Assembly (NCBI GenBank): GCA_964445815.1
Contig: CAYULW010000004.1
Coordinates: forward strand, 1 to 64,000
DNA length: 64,000 nucleotides
Source of the DNA: CAYULW01 sp964445815
GTDB taxonomy: Bacteria > Bacteroidota > Bacteroidia > Flavobacteriales_E > Vicingaceae
Reading direction: 5' to 3'
The notes under the pieces: generated by a model
Databases searched by the model: none
Seen by the model: only the letters and a program-made list of their open reading frames with translations
Told to the model about the DNA's origin: nothing
Shown here: piece after piece, positions 7,699 to 15,665 of the stretch
Numbering within the stretch: the stretch's first letter is position 1
How the letters are laid out: every line of letters starts with the position of its first letter
Translations under genes and position numbers: made by a program

Positions 7699-7932
7699 AT
7701 GAGTAAATCAATTTTTTATCACGCAGGCTGCCCTGTATGTGTAAGTGCAGAGCAAGACATTATCGATCTAGTGGGTTCTGCCAATGTTGAAGTCGTGAAC
7801 ATCGGTGAAGACAAGTCAAGAATTCCCGAAGCTGAAGCAGCCGGTGTTAAGTCTGTACCTGCATTGGTAACTCCAAACGGCAATGCATTGCACATCAACT
7901 TTGGTGCTTCAATGGTTGACGTAAAAGGCTAA
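7699..7932 (+). CDS. Small thioredoxin-fold protein with CPVC motif
   Basis: 77 residues. It starts MSKSIFYHAGCPVCVSAEQ, a glutaredoxin/thioredoxin-type first strand followed by the CxxC active site C11-C14, and has a cis-proline loop in VKSVPALVT. That is the minimal thioredoxin fold, shorter than ordinary thioredoxins. I chose the ATG at 7699; the in-frame TTG at 7660 lies inside the -7 element. The preceding MarR-type operator suggests control by redox or electrophile stress. Its partner protein is unknown. Confidence 0.85.
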   Translation: MSKSIFYHAGCPVCVSAEQDIIDLVGSANVEVVNIGEDKSRIPEAEAAGVKSVPALVTPNGNALHINFGASMVDVKG

Positions 7933-7947
7933 TTTTTTAATCTAAAT

Positions 7948-7982
7948 AGTTAGGAGTCCTATTTATTATGGGGCTCCTAACT
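7948..7982 (+). promoter_or_regulatory. MarR-type palindrome (site 2) within a larger inverted repeat
   Basis: AGTTAGGAGTCC starts at 7948 and matches site 1 in 13 of 17 positions. Its first nine bases recur inverted as CTCCTAACT at 7974-7982, forming a 9-bp stem with a 17-nt loop. No T-run follows, so a terminator is less likely than a double operator upstream of the gene at 7997. Confidence 0.5.
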
Positions 7983-7996
7983 TGTAAAATCTAAAC

Positions 7997-8722
7997 ATGA
8001 TGAAATCAACAATAAATTTATTTTCAGCAATCTTTTTTTCGGCGGTTAGTTTAACTAGCATAGTACAAGAAGGAAAGTATAAAAATGACGACTTCTCAAT
8101 TAAAGAAGTAAGTGTAAAACACAATTCGGAACTAAAGCAAACCGTGTGGACAATTGAGGTGAAAGGCACAGCAGGAAAAACTACACCAACCAAAGTTGGT
8201 CAGTTAGATGGTGCTCCTGTTTTAGGATATGTATTTCCTACTAACCTAAAACCTACTGATGTAGGATTCAATCAAACAGAAGGAATAGTTGCATTGGCTT
8301 TAACCTCACACCCTGACTTTGATGACACACCACTATGGGATGAGAACAGCGACAATGTCTTCGACAATGATGGAATTGTTTGGCATCCGCATTGGGTAAT
8401 TCTAACGGAAGACCAAAGAGTGAAAGGTGGTTTGGCGGTAAAGCAATTTAAAAAGGCAGATGAAACGGTTGTTCTTCCTCCTACCAACCCCGGTATGCCC
8501 ATGTACATGGATTCTCCGGGTTATCCTGTAATCACTTCAAGTAAAACCATTACGGTCATTGTTCCTGACTATAGAATAAACAATCAGATTAGTTTTAATT
8601 ACGATGGCGTTACTGCTTTTATGAAAGTAAATACGAGTAAGGAAGACCTACCCATGTTAGGTGTTTATGAAGTATTTAGCATTGCTAGTGGAGATCTATC
8701 ATTACCATATCAAGTTAAATAA
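7997..8722 (+). CDS. Secreted conserved protein, function unknown
   Basis: 241 residues with an N-terminal signal peptide (about 1-20). The mature part has a D-rich stretch DDTPLWDENSDNVFDNDG that could bind calcium, followed by HPHWVIL and VLPPTNPGMPMYMDSPGY. I have a recollection of similar secreted proteins in other phyla but cannot name a function. It starts an operon with a DUF2024 gene (5 nt later) and a redoxin-like gene. It is preceded by a MarR-type palindrome, so it is probably induced with the redox genes. Confidence 0.72.
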   Translation: MMKSTINLFSAIFFSAVSLTSIVQEGKYKNDDFSIKEVSVKHNSELKQTVWTIEVKGTAGKTTPTKVGQLDGAPVLGYVFPTNLKPTDVGFNQTEGIVALALTSHPDFDDTPLWDENSDNVFDNDGIVWHPHWVILTEDQRVKGGLAVKQFKKADETVVLPPTNPGMPMYMDSPGYPVITSSKTITVIVPDYRINNQISFNYDGVTAFMKVNTSKEDLPMLGVYEVFSIASGDLSLPYQVK

Positions 8723-8727
8723 GAAAG

Positions 8728-8985
8728 ATGAAAGTTTCAGTTTACGATACGTTTGTTCCTAAAGAAGACAACACAGAAATGCATTTCGATATACTTGTTG
8801 AAGAAGGGACTTCAGTAGAGAAAGTATATCAGTACGGTAAAGCTTATTTGAAAGAAAAAAGTATAACTGATGTTGAGTTATCGACCAAAGAGTGTAAGTT
8901 TTGCCACATAGAAACTGCTCCTGAAAAGGTGCAGTTAGAAATAAAGAGCAAGGGTTTCTCAATAGTTGAATTAGAGAGCTGCTAA
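8728..8985 (+). CDS. DUF2024 family protein
   Basis: 85 residues. MKVSVYDTFV, then MHFDILV, then STKECKFCHIE and the ending VELESC match my memory of DUF2024. The CKFCH motif may bind metal or act in redox chemistry; no activity is established to my knowledge. Its last base overlaps the next start (TAATG), so the two genes are coupled. Confidence 0.78.
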   Translation: MKVSVYDTFVPKEDNTEMHFDILVEEGTSVEKVYQYGKAYLKEKSITDVELSTKECKFCHIETAPEKVQLEIKSKGFSIVELESC

Positions 8986-9608
8986 TGAGAAAATTAGAAC
9001 TGCATTTTGATACAGAATTGCAAGGGAAGTTTGAGTTAAAAGAACTCAATCTTCTCCTTGTGTTTCAAGTGAATTGTCCCGGTTGTTTCTCCTATGCACT
9101 GCCATTGTTCAATAAATTGTTCATGAACTTTGAGTCAGAAAACATCTCCTTCTTAGCCCTTTCCACGGCGTTTGAAGACTTTGATAGAAATACTATGCAA
9201 AACACTAAAAGTTTGGTAGAAAGTGGAACACTAATCGGAGAAACAAAGAAGTTTTTGAATCAACAAGGGTATGAGAAGTTGCCCTATCAACTAGACTTCC
9301 CTATTGCTATGGATAAAATAGGATTAAATAATCCTGAAGAGCTAAGGAATGCAATTGAGAGAATTTGCTCTATCAATCCAAATTATAAGATATGGCCTGA
9401 ATTTGAAAAGACTGTATTACAAGACAAAGTGAAATCCTACCTAAATTCATTGGATCAGATAGCCCTTACGTTTACCATAAATCAATTGAGAGGAACTCCT
9501 AGTCTTGTATTATTTAATTCTAACTATGAAATTCTGAGTGAATGGTTTGGTCATGTTTCGTATCAAGAGATAGCTAGTAAAGTCAAGCAATTCAACAGAT
9601 CAAGTTAA
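8985..9608 (+). CDS. Redoxin-like (thioredoxin-fold) protein
   Basis: 207 residues. LLLVFQVNCPGCFSYALPLF contains the CxxC active site in a TlpA/AhpC-type strand-helix. A 70-residue helical insertion follows, and LRGTPSLVLFNSN supplies the cis-proline loop. No signal peptide is visible, so it is probably cytosolic. It is the last gene of the MarR-linked operon. The function is likely thiol-disulfide or peroxide chemistry; substrate unknown. Confidence 0.8.
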   Translation: MRKLELHFDTELQGKFELKELNLLLVFQVNCPGCFSYALPLFNKLFMNFESENISFLALSTAFEDFDRNTMQNTKSLVESGTLIGETKKFLNQQGYEKLPYQLDFPIAMDKIGLNNPEELRNAIERICSINPNYKIWPEFEKTVLQDKVKSYLNSLDQIALTFTINQLRGTPSLVLFNSNYEILSEWFGHVSYQEIASKVKQFNRSS

Positions 9609-9624
9609 ATAGAGTACTCTTATT

Positions 9625-9644
9625 AATTAGGATTACTAACTTTG
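9625..9644 (+). promoter_or_regulatory. Promoter of MarR gene with palindrome (site 3)
   Basis: AATTAGGATTACTAACT (9625-9641) matches site 1 in 13 of 17 positions and overlaps the -7 element TAACTTTG at 9637-9644. The MarR ATG follows at 9672. The overlap suggests negative autoregulation. Confidence 0.6.
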
Positions 9645-9671
9645 TCACATCCTTATTGGGTAATTTTTAAA

Positions 9672-10277
9672 ATGAAGAAAAGTAGTTTCAATCCGGATCA
9701 ACAGCAGAAAGAAGTTTCAAGTAAGATTGTAACAGGACTTGAAAGAATCTCTGAGGTTTTCAAGGTACTGCTATGGGAAAAAGCAAAATTGGTTGGTCTA
9801 AGTCCTATACAGATTCAAATTCTAATTTTCATTGCCTACCATAAAGAAACACTTTGTAACGTTAGCCACCTCGCTAAAGAGTTTAACGTATCCAAGCCAA
9901 CCATTAGCGATGCAATAAAAGTGTTGGTTAAAAAGGAATTACTGATTAAAGATTTCACTTCTTCTGATAGCCGAAGCTATAGCATTCGATTATCTTCATT
10001 GGGCGAAAAAATAGTTGAGGAAACTAACGATTTTGACAATCCTCTAAAAACTCAAGTAGATAGTTTTAATCAAAATGAGCTAGAAGGGGTATTTAAGACC
10101 TTGAGTGAATTGATCTATAAACTCAACAAAGTGGGTATTTTAACAGTTCAGAGAACCTGTTTAAGCTGTAAGTATTACCAAAAGGATTACACTACGCACT
10201 ACTGTAAATTGTTAGAAAAAGAATTGATGAGTCAAGACATTAGAATAGATTGTCCGGAACATGAAGAAGTACATTAG
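9672..10277 (+). CDS. MarR-family regulator with C-terminal four-cysteine motif
   Basis: 201 residues. The winged-helix core lies around LSPIQIQILIFIAYH, the recognition helix SKPTISDAIKVLVKK and the wing DSRSYSIRLS. After it comes an unusual tail with C163-x2-C166, C178 and C194, suited to a Zn or Fe-S site, which would let the protein sense redox state or metals. I chose the ATG at 9672; an upstream TTG at 9642 lies in the promoter. Palindromes before this gene and the two upstream transcription units suggest it controls the whole redox module. Confidence 0.85.
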   Translation: MKKSSFNPDQQQKEVSSKIVTGLERISEVFKVLLWEKAKLVGLSPIQIQILIFIAYHKETLCNVSHLAKEFNVSKPTISDAIKVLVKKELLIKDFTSSDSRSYSIRLSSLGEKIVEETNDFDNPLKTQVDSFNQNELEGVFKTLSELIYKLNKVGILTVQRTCLSCKYYQKDYTTHYCKLLEKELMSQDIRIDCPEHEEVH

Positions 10278-10302
10278 CAGCAGAATCACACCTCATTAAT
10301 TT

Positions 10303-10821
10303 ATGAGTACTAAAAATAACAAACAGAGGCTAAGAAACTCTTTCCTTGCTCAAAGAGATGCATATCCCATTGTATCAAAAAAACGAGACGATGCAGTTTT
10401 GAATGACCAACTTGTGCAGTTGATTGACCAATCGGAGTATCGGAATGTGCATATTTTTCTACCCATGCGGAGTGAACCTAATCTATATCCATTTATTCAG
10501 TATCTGTTAGATCGAAACATCAAGGCATCATGCCCCAAAAGTTTGGCGGGTGGAAAGATGGAAAACTACTATTTGAGTTCAATCAAACAGGTGGCAAAAG
10601 GAATTTTCGGAACAACTTACCCTGCAAATGCGAAGCGTTCTGAAGAAGCGTATGATCTGATTATTGTTCCCGGTTTAGCATACAGTAAACAGTTTGATCG
10701 TTTAGGCTACGGAGGTGGTTACTATGACCGTTTTTTGCAACACCAAAACAAGGCTCTAAAATTGCTCCTGCTTATCGCTTTCAGTTGGTTGATTCTTTAC
10801 CCTCAGAGAATCATGACATAA
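10303..10821 (+). CDS. 5-formyltetrahydrofolate cyclo-ligase, frameshifted near the 3' end
   Basis: 172 residues as read. IFLPMRSEPNL, YDLIIVPGLAYSKQFDRLGYGGGYYDRFL and the N-terminal RNSFLAQRDAY identify 5-formyl-THF cyclo-ligase, the ATP-dependent enzyme that returns 5-formyl-THF to the folate pool. After about residue 152 the frame turns into LLLLIAFSWL. In the -1 frame the DNA from 10758 instead reads KIAPAYRFQLVDSLP and then HDIKMDKIIM, the family C-terminus, ending at a stop at 10845-10847. One base is therefore missing around 10756-10762. It is either a pseudogene or a sequence error. Confidence 0.85.
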   Translation: MSTKNNKQRLRNSFLAQRDAYPIVSKKRDDAVLNDQLVQLIDQSEYRNVHIFLPMRSEPNLYPFIQYLLDRNIKASCPKSLAGGKMENYYLSSIKQVAKGIFGTTYPANAKRSEEAYDLIIVPGLAYSKQFDRLGYGGGYYDRFLQHQNKALKLLLLIAFSWLILYPQRIMT

Positions 10822-10847
10822 AAATGGATAAGATTATTATGCCATAA

Positions 10848-10972
10848 TTGAGAATGTTATTTGCTATGAAATCACACATGTAATAGTATGATCCTGTCAA
10901 GAGCAGACATAACTTGAATGATAAGTAACTTGTTCCTACAGGAAAGTTCTATAAAAGGCCTTTGTCATGAAT
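10848..10972. other. Intergenic boundary between redox block and accessory operon
   Basis: 125 bp between convergent genes. I see no RNA gene, no clear terminator and no copy of the tmRNA 3' end. It is a candidate left limit of the accessory island only because gene content changes here. Confidence 0.3.
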
Positions 10973-11500
10973 CTATTTTTTTATAAGAACTCCTGCTATA
11001 AAAGAATAAACTGTACTATCATCCATCTTATATTCTACTATTTCATCAAAGCTATCGCCGTCAATATCTTTAAATTGAGCCACATCAAAGGGCAAAACGG
11101 AGATATTCCAATATGGGTTTTGATAAATAATAAAGTATTGTTCCGCTCCATAATTAGAACCTCTGATAAATGCAGTAACTAAAAAGCCTCTGCTATCAGT
11201 CGAGAAATTCAATGTATCTATTTTGATCTCACCTTTTTCATTCTTAAGAAATTCGCAATTCCCACAACTAGAACTTGAAACTAGCTTTTCGAGATAATCT
11301 ACTTGCACTCTTGCAATACCATCCTTGATGTCCGAGTCTAAAATCAAACTGTATCTTTCATCTAAAGATTTGTTTTGACTTTCAAAAGTATTTTTTGCGT
11401 GTAAGGAAATAGTGCTTTTTGCAGTTACTTCTTTCTCCATTTGGAGAGATTCTTCGCATGAGAGAGTAGAACTAATCAATAAAAACAAACAAAACCTCAT
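10973..11500 (-). CDS. Small lipoprotein, candidate immunity protein
   Basis: 175 residues from the chosen ATG. MRFCLFLLISSTLSC looks like a lipoprotein signal ending in a lipobox cysteine. The rest is unrecognised; it contains SSSCGNCEF and a late DIDGDSFDEIVEY that resembles a short calcium-binding or repeat-like strand. A longer start at 11527 would overlap the upstream gene. It is the last gene of the operon carrying the RHS-hydrolase fusion. An exported small protein downstream of a periplasm-acting toxin is the usual place for an immunity gene, but no motif proves it. Confidence 0.65.
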   Translation of the reverse strand: MRFCLFLLISSTLSCEESLQMEKEVTAKSTISLHAKNTFESQNKSLDERYSLILDSDIKDGIARVQVDYLEKLVSSSSCGNCEFLKNEKGEIKIDTLNFSTDSRGFLVTAFIRGSNYGAEQYFIIYQNPYWNISVLPFDVAQFKDIDGDSFDEIVEYKMDDSTVYSFIAGVLIKK

Positions 11501-11507
11501 CCTTTTA

Positions 11508-12071
11508 TTACGGACATACCTCATCAATTTCTTTCTCTAAAACTTTCTCATTTTCTTGAAACCTGTAAAATTCTGCTTTAAGCGAAATATTGTCCCAATC
11601 TCTATATCTTTTGAAAGAATCCGAATAATTAAATGAAATGTAATTGAAAATATTTGTATTGTTCACAAGCGACACTGATTTTGGGCTAAAATGAAGTGAC
11701 CAAAAGTCTAAACATTTAGTTGTTATTGGATTGTAAACGAAATAACACCAAAAATTAATTGCTAAACCTGTAGCTCCTGTATTCCTGCCTATCATAACAT
11801 AATATTCAGTCTCGCTGCTTTCTAGTTTGAAAATTTTCAAGTTGTCTTTCGACATGAACTCTAACCAACTTTGAACCTCTGAATCCTTTAGCCATCCTAG
11901 CTCATTAAACTTGGTATTGTCGATTTCTTTTATTTCAACAGATGAATTAAAAAAGTTGGAAATTTGGGACTCAATACAAACCTTAATTGAATCTTCTCTG
12001 TCTTGGGACTTAACGAATTGGCATGAAAACAATAAAAATATACCTGAAAGTAATAACTTGATTTTTACCAT
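11508..12071 (-). CDS. Small exported protein, candidate immunity protein
   Basis: 187 residues with a signal peptide (about 1-22; FLLFSC could also act as a lipobox). The mature part has no family I recognise; it includes YYVMIGRNTGATGLAINFWCYF. It overlaps the RHS-hydrolase gene by 7 nt, so the two are translationally coupled. That coupling and export make it the first candidate for the cognate immunity protein; this is inference from layout. Confidence 0.68.
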   Translation of the reverse strand: MVKIKLLLSGIFLLFSCQFVKSQDREDSIKVCIESQISNFFNSSVEIKEIDNTKFNELGWLKDSEVQSWLEFMSKDNLKIFKLESSETEYYVMIGRNTGATGLAINFWCYFVYNPITTKCLDFWSLHFSPKSVSLVNNTNIFNYISFNYSDSFKRYRDWDNISLKAEFYRFQENEKVLEKEIDEVCP

Positions 12072-13144
12072 GGTGCTTGATGATTATTTGCTTTTATCCA
12101 TTCATCTGTAAGTTTCATAAAGGTGGTTTGTCCACCAGTACCGGTTGATTGATACTTATAACTCCAGCCTGCATTTCCCGAAGAGGTACTACCTAGACTC
12201 CATATATCATGTGAAGAATTAGTAAAGTTAAATCCAACTTGGTAATAATCTTCAAACGCCCTAGAACCGCTTGTATGTTTAGCAAAATCAGTACCATGCC
12301 AGTAAAAACCACCTCCTGAATAGTCGATACTTGTTGTTAATCCTGCAATTACGGCAGCTCTTGCATTGTTAGCAGAACTTGCATGAGCATAAATGGAGTT
12401 AATATCTCCACGATTACTCCACCCATAAACCTGATTTTTTCTTGTAAATTCTTCTCTAAGTGTTGTCCCCGCTGCTGCCGATCTGTTCTTTATTACTGAA
12501 AAAATTCCTGCTGCTTCTGCAAATGATGTATTCCAAGGTGAACCTTCAGCATAAATTGCACCCGAAAAATCTTGGAAGTCTGAATGTGAAATACTTAATT
12601 GGTTTACTGAAAACCCTTCTCCATTATTCTCATTAAAAGCAGTATGGTTATTGTGGTATTTTCCACCGCTTTTGAAGTCATTTATGCTAAACTTCGATGT
12701 TCCCTCAACTGTGTAAACTTTGTCGTCATCTATTCCATCACTTCCTAAGTGATTCCCTTCTTTATCGTAGTAATCACCATCCAATCTTCCATCAGGGTCA
12801 ATCCTCATAATTGGGTTATTCTGCACAAAATTATAAGGAGACACCCATAATCTCATGTGTTGCAAAGGATCAGGAGAAAGCCATCTGCTCACCACATCAG
12901 GAGCTAAAGTCGCTTCCGAATAAGCAGTATCATATTCCACAAAACCAATAATCTCTTTAGACATCGTATTGTACACAATTCTACCAATCTGAACAATGGT
13001 ATCTCTGTCATGTATCTCAATAAACTTACCATTGGTCATGGTTGCTATCTTTGGTTTGAAACCATATTTCTCATAAGGATTGTCTTGAGAGAAAAGAAAG
13101 CTACTTGCGGTCAACAATAGGCATAGTAGAAGCGTATTTTTCAT
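12065..13144 (-). CDS. Secreted RHS-core protein with predicted SleB-like hydrolase domain
   Basis: 359 residues. A signal peptide (1-20) leads to a linker, then a short RHS-associated core at 86-119 (SRWLSPDPL, SPYNFVQNNP, IDPDG). The C-terminal domain (about 190-305) contains AIYAEGSPW, AAGIFSVIKNRS and DYSGGGFYWHGTDF, resembling SleB/cell-wall hydrolases (YAE, then VxxNR, then a D-x2-GG turn); E200 is the candidate catalytic acid. This is the layout of a small polymorphic-toxin effector without the long RHS barrel. It lies 4 nt after a transglutaminase-like gene and is coupled to two small exported genes. The hydrolase assignment is by motif only. Confidence 0.7.
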   Translation of the reverse strand: MKNTLLLCLLLTASSFLFSQDNPYEKYGFKPKIATMTNGKFIEIHDRDTIVQIGRIVYNTMSKEIIGFVEYDTAYSEATLAPDVVSRWLSPDPLQHMRLWVSPYNFVQNNPIMRIDPDGRLDGDYYDKEGNHLGSDGIDDDKVYTVEGTSKFSINDFKSGGKYHNNHTAFNENNGEGFSVNQLSISHSDFQDFSGAIYAEGSPWNTSFAEAAGIFSVIKNRSAAAGTTLREEFTRKNQVYGWSNRGDINSIYAHASSANNARAAVIAGLTTSIDYSGGGFYWHGTDFAKHTSGSRAFEDYYQVGFNFTNSSHDIWSLGSTSSGNAGWSYKYQSTGTGGQTTFMKLTDEWIKANNHQAPW

Positions 13145-13148
13145 GGTA

Positions 13149-14255
13149 TCAGTTTGTTCGTTTAAAATTAGTCAATTTCTTATTGGAGTATTTCTCTTTT
13201 TCTTTAGTCAGAGATGCCAGCCATTCCAGGTACATACTTTCAGGCATCTTGCGATAACCCATAGTATGAATTTCACCTACAAGCAGTTGCAGTTCATCAA
13301 AAAGCTGCTTGGCTTCAGGAATATGAAACACCTGTGAGGGGTATTCAGCATAGTTTTCTTTCACAATTGCAAACAGTTTTTCCTGCATGATTTCTGTCCT
13401 CAAAATCTTTGCATTGATGTAGTTTGGGTAATACTTATCCGACAAGTCAAGGCACTTCAAAACAAAAGCTCCGTCCCTAAAACCAAACTTTTTCTGATAG
13501 CCTTTTGCTAGGTCAATTAAACAAAGAGCAATCGCCTTTTTATTATCTAATGCCTCCATGTAAAACTTGTTGACAATAGCATCTAAATGAATATAACCGC
13601 TTGCCATTAACCAAGCATCAATCGGAAACTGACCGCTAGTTAATTCGGTATTGTACCAACCGTTTTCCTTTGAATGTTGTTTGATGTAGAAATGATTAGG
13701 AGAAACAGCCAAGTGAGCATTAGCATCGATCTCATCAGCTAAAATCTTATACAAGTATGGAAGAGAGTGGCAGTTGCCCTGACGAGTAGCGAGTAACTTA
13801 GAAACAAACATCTGTGTCCAGTCAGAATGCCCCCAAATGTCATCAAAGTCATAACGAAAAGGAAGGTGAGTATAAATACTATCCCCATCGTGAATCGGTA
13901 AAGTATCACACATGACTTGAAAGAGGGCTGCATTCTTTTTCATCGCTTCCCTGTCTTGACCATTATAGATCAAGTTATCGGTTGCAATTACACTTTGAAC
14001 AAGCGTTGTCAAATAATCAATATGAGCATTGAAATAGCTTTGATCTAGCTCCCCACCATAGTAGGTATTCTCAACAATGAAAACAGCATCTTTAAATCCA
14101 CCGAAACATGAATCTTCTATAATACATTCAATATCTTCAAAAGCCTTGTCATACAAAAACTCCGTGTAGATTTTATCCGTTTCACTCTGTTGTGCAAAAG
14201 AGTAAGCAACATTAAGCAAAGCAAATAGCAATCCTATAATTCTCATCTTAGTCAA
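13149..14255 (-). CDS. Secreted transglutaminase-like protein (short paralogue)
   Basis: 368 residues, signal peptide at about 1-21. The central QGNCHSLPYLYKIL, then SPNHFYIK and NTELTS give a Cys162-His188-Glu204 set like the triad of transglutaminase/SirB1-type folds. The C-terminal third is helical, TPR-like. It is a paralogue of the upstream gene, sharing the CHSLP, SPNH and ELTS blocks and the ending GYxxMPExxYxxWL. Overlap of 8 nt with that gene shows one operon. It could be a protease or amidase working on cell wall or protein; substrate unknown. Confidence 0.7.
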   Translation of the reverse strand: MTKMRIIGLLFALLNVAYSFAQQSETDKIYTEFLYDKAFEDIECIIEDSCFGGFKDAVFIVENTYYGGELDQSYFNAHIDYLTTLVQSVIATDNLIYNGQDREAMKKNAALFQVMCDTLPIHDGDSIYTHLPFRYDFDDIWGHSDWTQMFVSKLLATRQGNCHSLPYLYKILADEIDANAHLAVSPNHFYIKQHSKENGWYNTELTSGQFPIDAWLMASGYIHLDAIVNKFYMEALDNKKAIALCLIDLAKGYQKKFGFRDGAFVLKCLDLSDKYYPNYINAKILRTEIMQEKLFAIVKENYAEYPSQVFHIPEAKQLFDELQLLVGEIHTMGYRKMPESMYLEWLASLTKEKEKYSNKKLTNFKRTN

Positions 14256-15606
14256 GGATATTCTTCAATTTAAGGTAAGTATTCTCATTTTCTCTTCTAC
14301 TGATCTCTTGTTCCATTCCTTTCAACCAACTTTCATAAGCTTCTGACGGCATTGCCTCATAACCTAGGGCATCAATTTGATCGTAAACAGCGTTTCGTTC
14401 ATCAAGAATAGCAACAGCCTTAGGATAATCTCTTAAGAATGCTTCTTTAGTAACTTGTCTTTCTACCAATTGTCTTTCAATACCAATGAACTGATAAGTC
14501 AAATAATTGGATTTCATTAGCAAAGCAGTAATATTGTTGGGGTCTAAAGCCAAAGCTGAATCAAGCATTTCCATCATAAAGGGAGAACGGCCAAATCGTT
14601 CCATAAAACTCTTAGCGAGGTCTGCAATATTATCTGATAAAAGTTGTCTGTCATTCAAGGGTTGCATATAAATCTTGCTTTGCATGGCTTCCGCTTTGAT
14701 GTAACCTGATGCAACAACATTAACATCAGTCGTAAAACGATGGCTTGTCAATTCGATGTTTTGATAACCTCCAGTTGGTAATGGAAACTTGATATAAGTG
14801 TGATTAGGAGAATTGACCAAGTAGGCTTCCGCACCCATGTATTCAGCAATCATTAAATATAGGAGCGGTAAAGAATGACATTGCCCGGAGTTTTGGCGAA
14901 GAACCTTTAGCACCATAGTATTTCTAAAGTCCTCATTTCCCATGTAGTCGTTAAAGTCATACTGAATAGGTAGATGATACTTGCCATTTTCCATCGCCAT
15001 TGTATCTGCAAAGAAGCGGTAGATCATTAAATTCTTAGCCAAATTGTTGTTGACGTTTTGACCCTCCTTCTTCATTTGAGAAGTTAGGAAGCTTGCAATG
15101 TGCCGCATGGCAGCCTCTATTTCGGAGAAGTTTTCTCGATTATCGAAAAAGGCATTTTCAGTCGTAAAGACTGCTTTAGTAATCGAAAAGGAAGAATCCA
15201 TTTTAAGTAGCTTACCAAAAGCAGAGCGATAGTGTTCCGTACCTGCTAAACCTTGTTTAGAGGAAAAGTCATAATAAATAGGTCTAGTTCTATTGGCAAA
15301 ATACCGTTCTCGTTCAACAGCTTCTTTAGCATCTTCTTCTAATACCATTTCAAGCTGCTGCTGCCTCATTCTCTCTTGCTGTCGAATTTGTTGATGTTGC
15401 CGTACCTGCTCCTGACTTCTCCTAGTAATTTCAGATTGCTGTGGTAGTTGTTGTGAAGGAGAAGTACCAAACGAACTACTATTAGGTGGAAGCAAAGAGG
15501 GTTTAGGAACGGTAGGAATTGTAGGTAAATTATTCGGCATATTCTGAGCAGATAGCAGCCCAGTAAGACAAAATGAGAGAATACATGGTAGTAGTTTCGT
15601 TGTCAT
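14248..15606 (-). CDS. Secreted transglutaminase-like protein with Gln-rich linker
   Basis: 452 residues from the ATG at 15606, where a clear signal peptide begins (MTTKLLPCILSFCLTGLLSA); a start at 15651 is possible. A Pro/Ser linker and a Gln/Arg-rich stretch (about 60-87) precede the catalytic-looking blocks GQCHSLPLLY, NSPNHTYIK and NIELTS, giving Cys243, His269 and Glu285. It is the first gene of the minus-strand operon. It shares family and C-terminal helical repeats with the next gene and differs by the long low-complexity insert. Confidence 0.7.
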   Translation of the reverse strand: MTTKLLPCILSFCLTGLLSAQNMPNNLPTIPTVPKPSLLPPNSSSFGTSPSQQLPQQSEITRRSQEQVRQHQQIRQQERMRQQQLEMVLEEDAKEAVERERYFANRTRPIYYDFSSKQGLAGTEHYRSAFGKLLKMDSSFSITKAVFTTENAFFDNRENFSEIEAAMRHIASFLTSQMKKEGQNVNNNLAKNLMIYRFFADTMAMENGKYHLPIQYDFNDYMGNEDFRNTMVLKVLRQNSGQCHSLPLLYLMIAEYMGAEAYLVNSPNHTYIKFPLPTGGYQNIELTSHRFTTDVNVVASGYIKAEAMQSKIYMQPLNDRQLLSDNIADLAKSFMERFGRSPFMMEMLDSALALDPNNITALLMKSNYLTYQFIGIERQLVERQVTKEAFLRDYPKAVAILDERNAVYDQIDALGYEAMPSEAYESWLKGMEQEISRRENENTYLKLKNILD

Positions 15607-15665
15607 TAAATACCGTTTGATTAGCCCTTTAAAAGAAAGAAGGCGTATCAAGTACTAAAGTCAAC

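Noticed and set aside
10848..10972. Copy of the ssrA 3' end as the left end of the island
   Set aside because: No match to the T-arm/acceptor sequence was seen here or elsewhere in the window by eye; a very short core could be missed.
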